Under the pieces are notes generated by a model. That model was given only the letters and a program-made list of their open reading frames with translations. It did not search any database and was not told where the DNA came from. Positions 5,661 to 5,676 of a stretch of 5,676 nucleotides of DNA are shown here, piece after piece. Source of the stretch: CAWATZ01 sp963784995 (GTDB lineage Bacteria > Planctomycetota > Planctomycetia > Gemmatales > Gemmataceae); NCBI GenBank assembly GCA_963784995.1, contig CAWATZ010000017.1, forward strand, positions 1 through 5,676, read 5' to 3'. Position 1 is the first letter of the stretch. Each line of letters starts with the position of its first letter. The translations under genes were made by a program, and so were the position numbers.

Positions 5661-5676
5661 AGCCAGAGTGTCTGAG

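Larger units (their letters stand above)
5041..5676. other. Gene-free region upstream of the activase
   Basis: More than 600 bases without a gene I can support. Open frames at 5223-5643 on the minus strand and 5247-5456 on the plus strand have arginine-, proline- and glycine-rich translations with no recognisable motif and no convincing ribosome site, and they overlap each other and several hairpins. The region should contain the activase promoter, but no good -35/-10 pair was found; the best -35-like hexamer is TTGACG on the minus strand (5226-5221), without a matching -10. Structural elements within it are listed separately. Confidence 0.5.

Overview
The window is GC-rich bacterial DNA built around one large minus-strand locus, with gene-poor flanks full of short repeats and gene remnants. 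The style of the flanks (CAGGAGT/CAGGGGT tandem repeats, C-rich hairpin elements) and the SMC-like tail ending in GVTMQESGVSRRISIRFEDW recall Planctomycetes. That placement rests on pattern memory only and is tentative.

Centre (840-4995, minus strand). Two overlapping reading frames together carry a complete ATP-driven low-potential electron-transfer system of the 2-hydroxyacyl-CoA dehydratase / benzoyl-CoA reductase type. The upstream frame (4995-3256) encodes two BadF/BadG/BcrA/BcrD ASKHA ATPase domains with cluster cysteines, the activase. The downstream frame (3311-840) encodes a cysteine-rich N-terminal motif, a DUF2229-type domain and an HgdB-like dehydratase/reductase half. In many bacteria these parts form one protein of roughly 1,400 residues. 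Here the frames are offset by one base and overlap by 56 nt. Removing a single G from a GGG run at 3307-3309 would fuse them into a 1,384-residue protein reading KFSG-RFTCGAC. This is therefore either a recent frameshift (or sequencing error) or a genuine two-gene arrangement with a GTG start at 3311. A good Shine-Dalgarno sequence precedes the ATG at 4995.

Left flank (1-839). No intact gene is visible. Two degenerate, 5'-truncated gene tails lie on the plus strand. One is the C-terminal end of an SMC chromosome-segregation ATPase (about 68-250), cut off upstream by a 7-bp tandem repeat that folds into a hairpin. The other is the C-terminal end of an acyl-CoA (delta-9 type) desaturase (about 602-739). 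Both keep a stop codon where the family usually ends and both lack everything upstream. An 11-bp inverted repeat sits between them.

Right flank (4996-5676). I could not support any gene here. It is the 5' side of the activase locus and holds a leader hairpin close to the Shine-Dalgarno, a perfect 14-bp palindrome at 5166-5179 that could be an operator, a very GC-rich hairpin at 5519-5536, and a C-rich/G-rich inverted-repeat element at 5583-5660 whose minus strand has a G-quadruplex pattern.

The ATP-driven reductase stands alone: no CoA-transferase, ferredoxin, regulator or transporter is visible beside it, so its substrate cannot be read from context.
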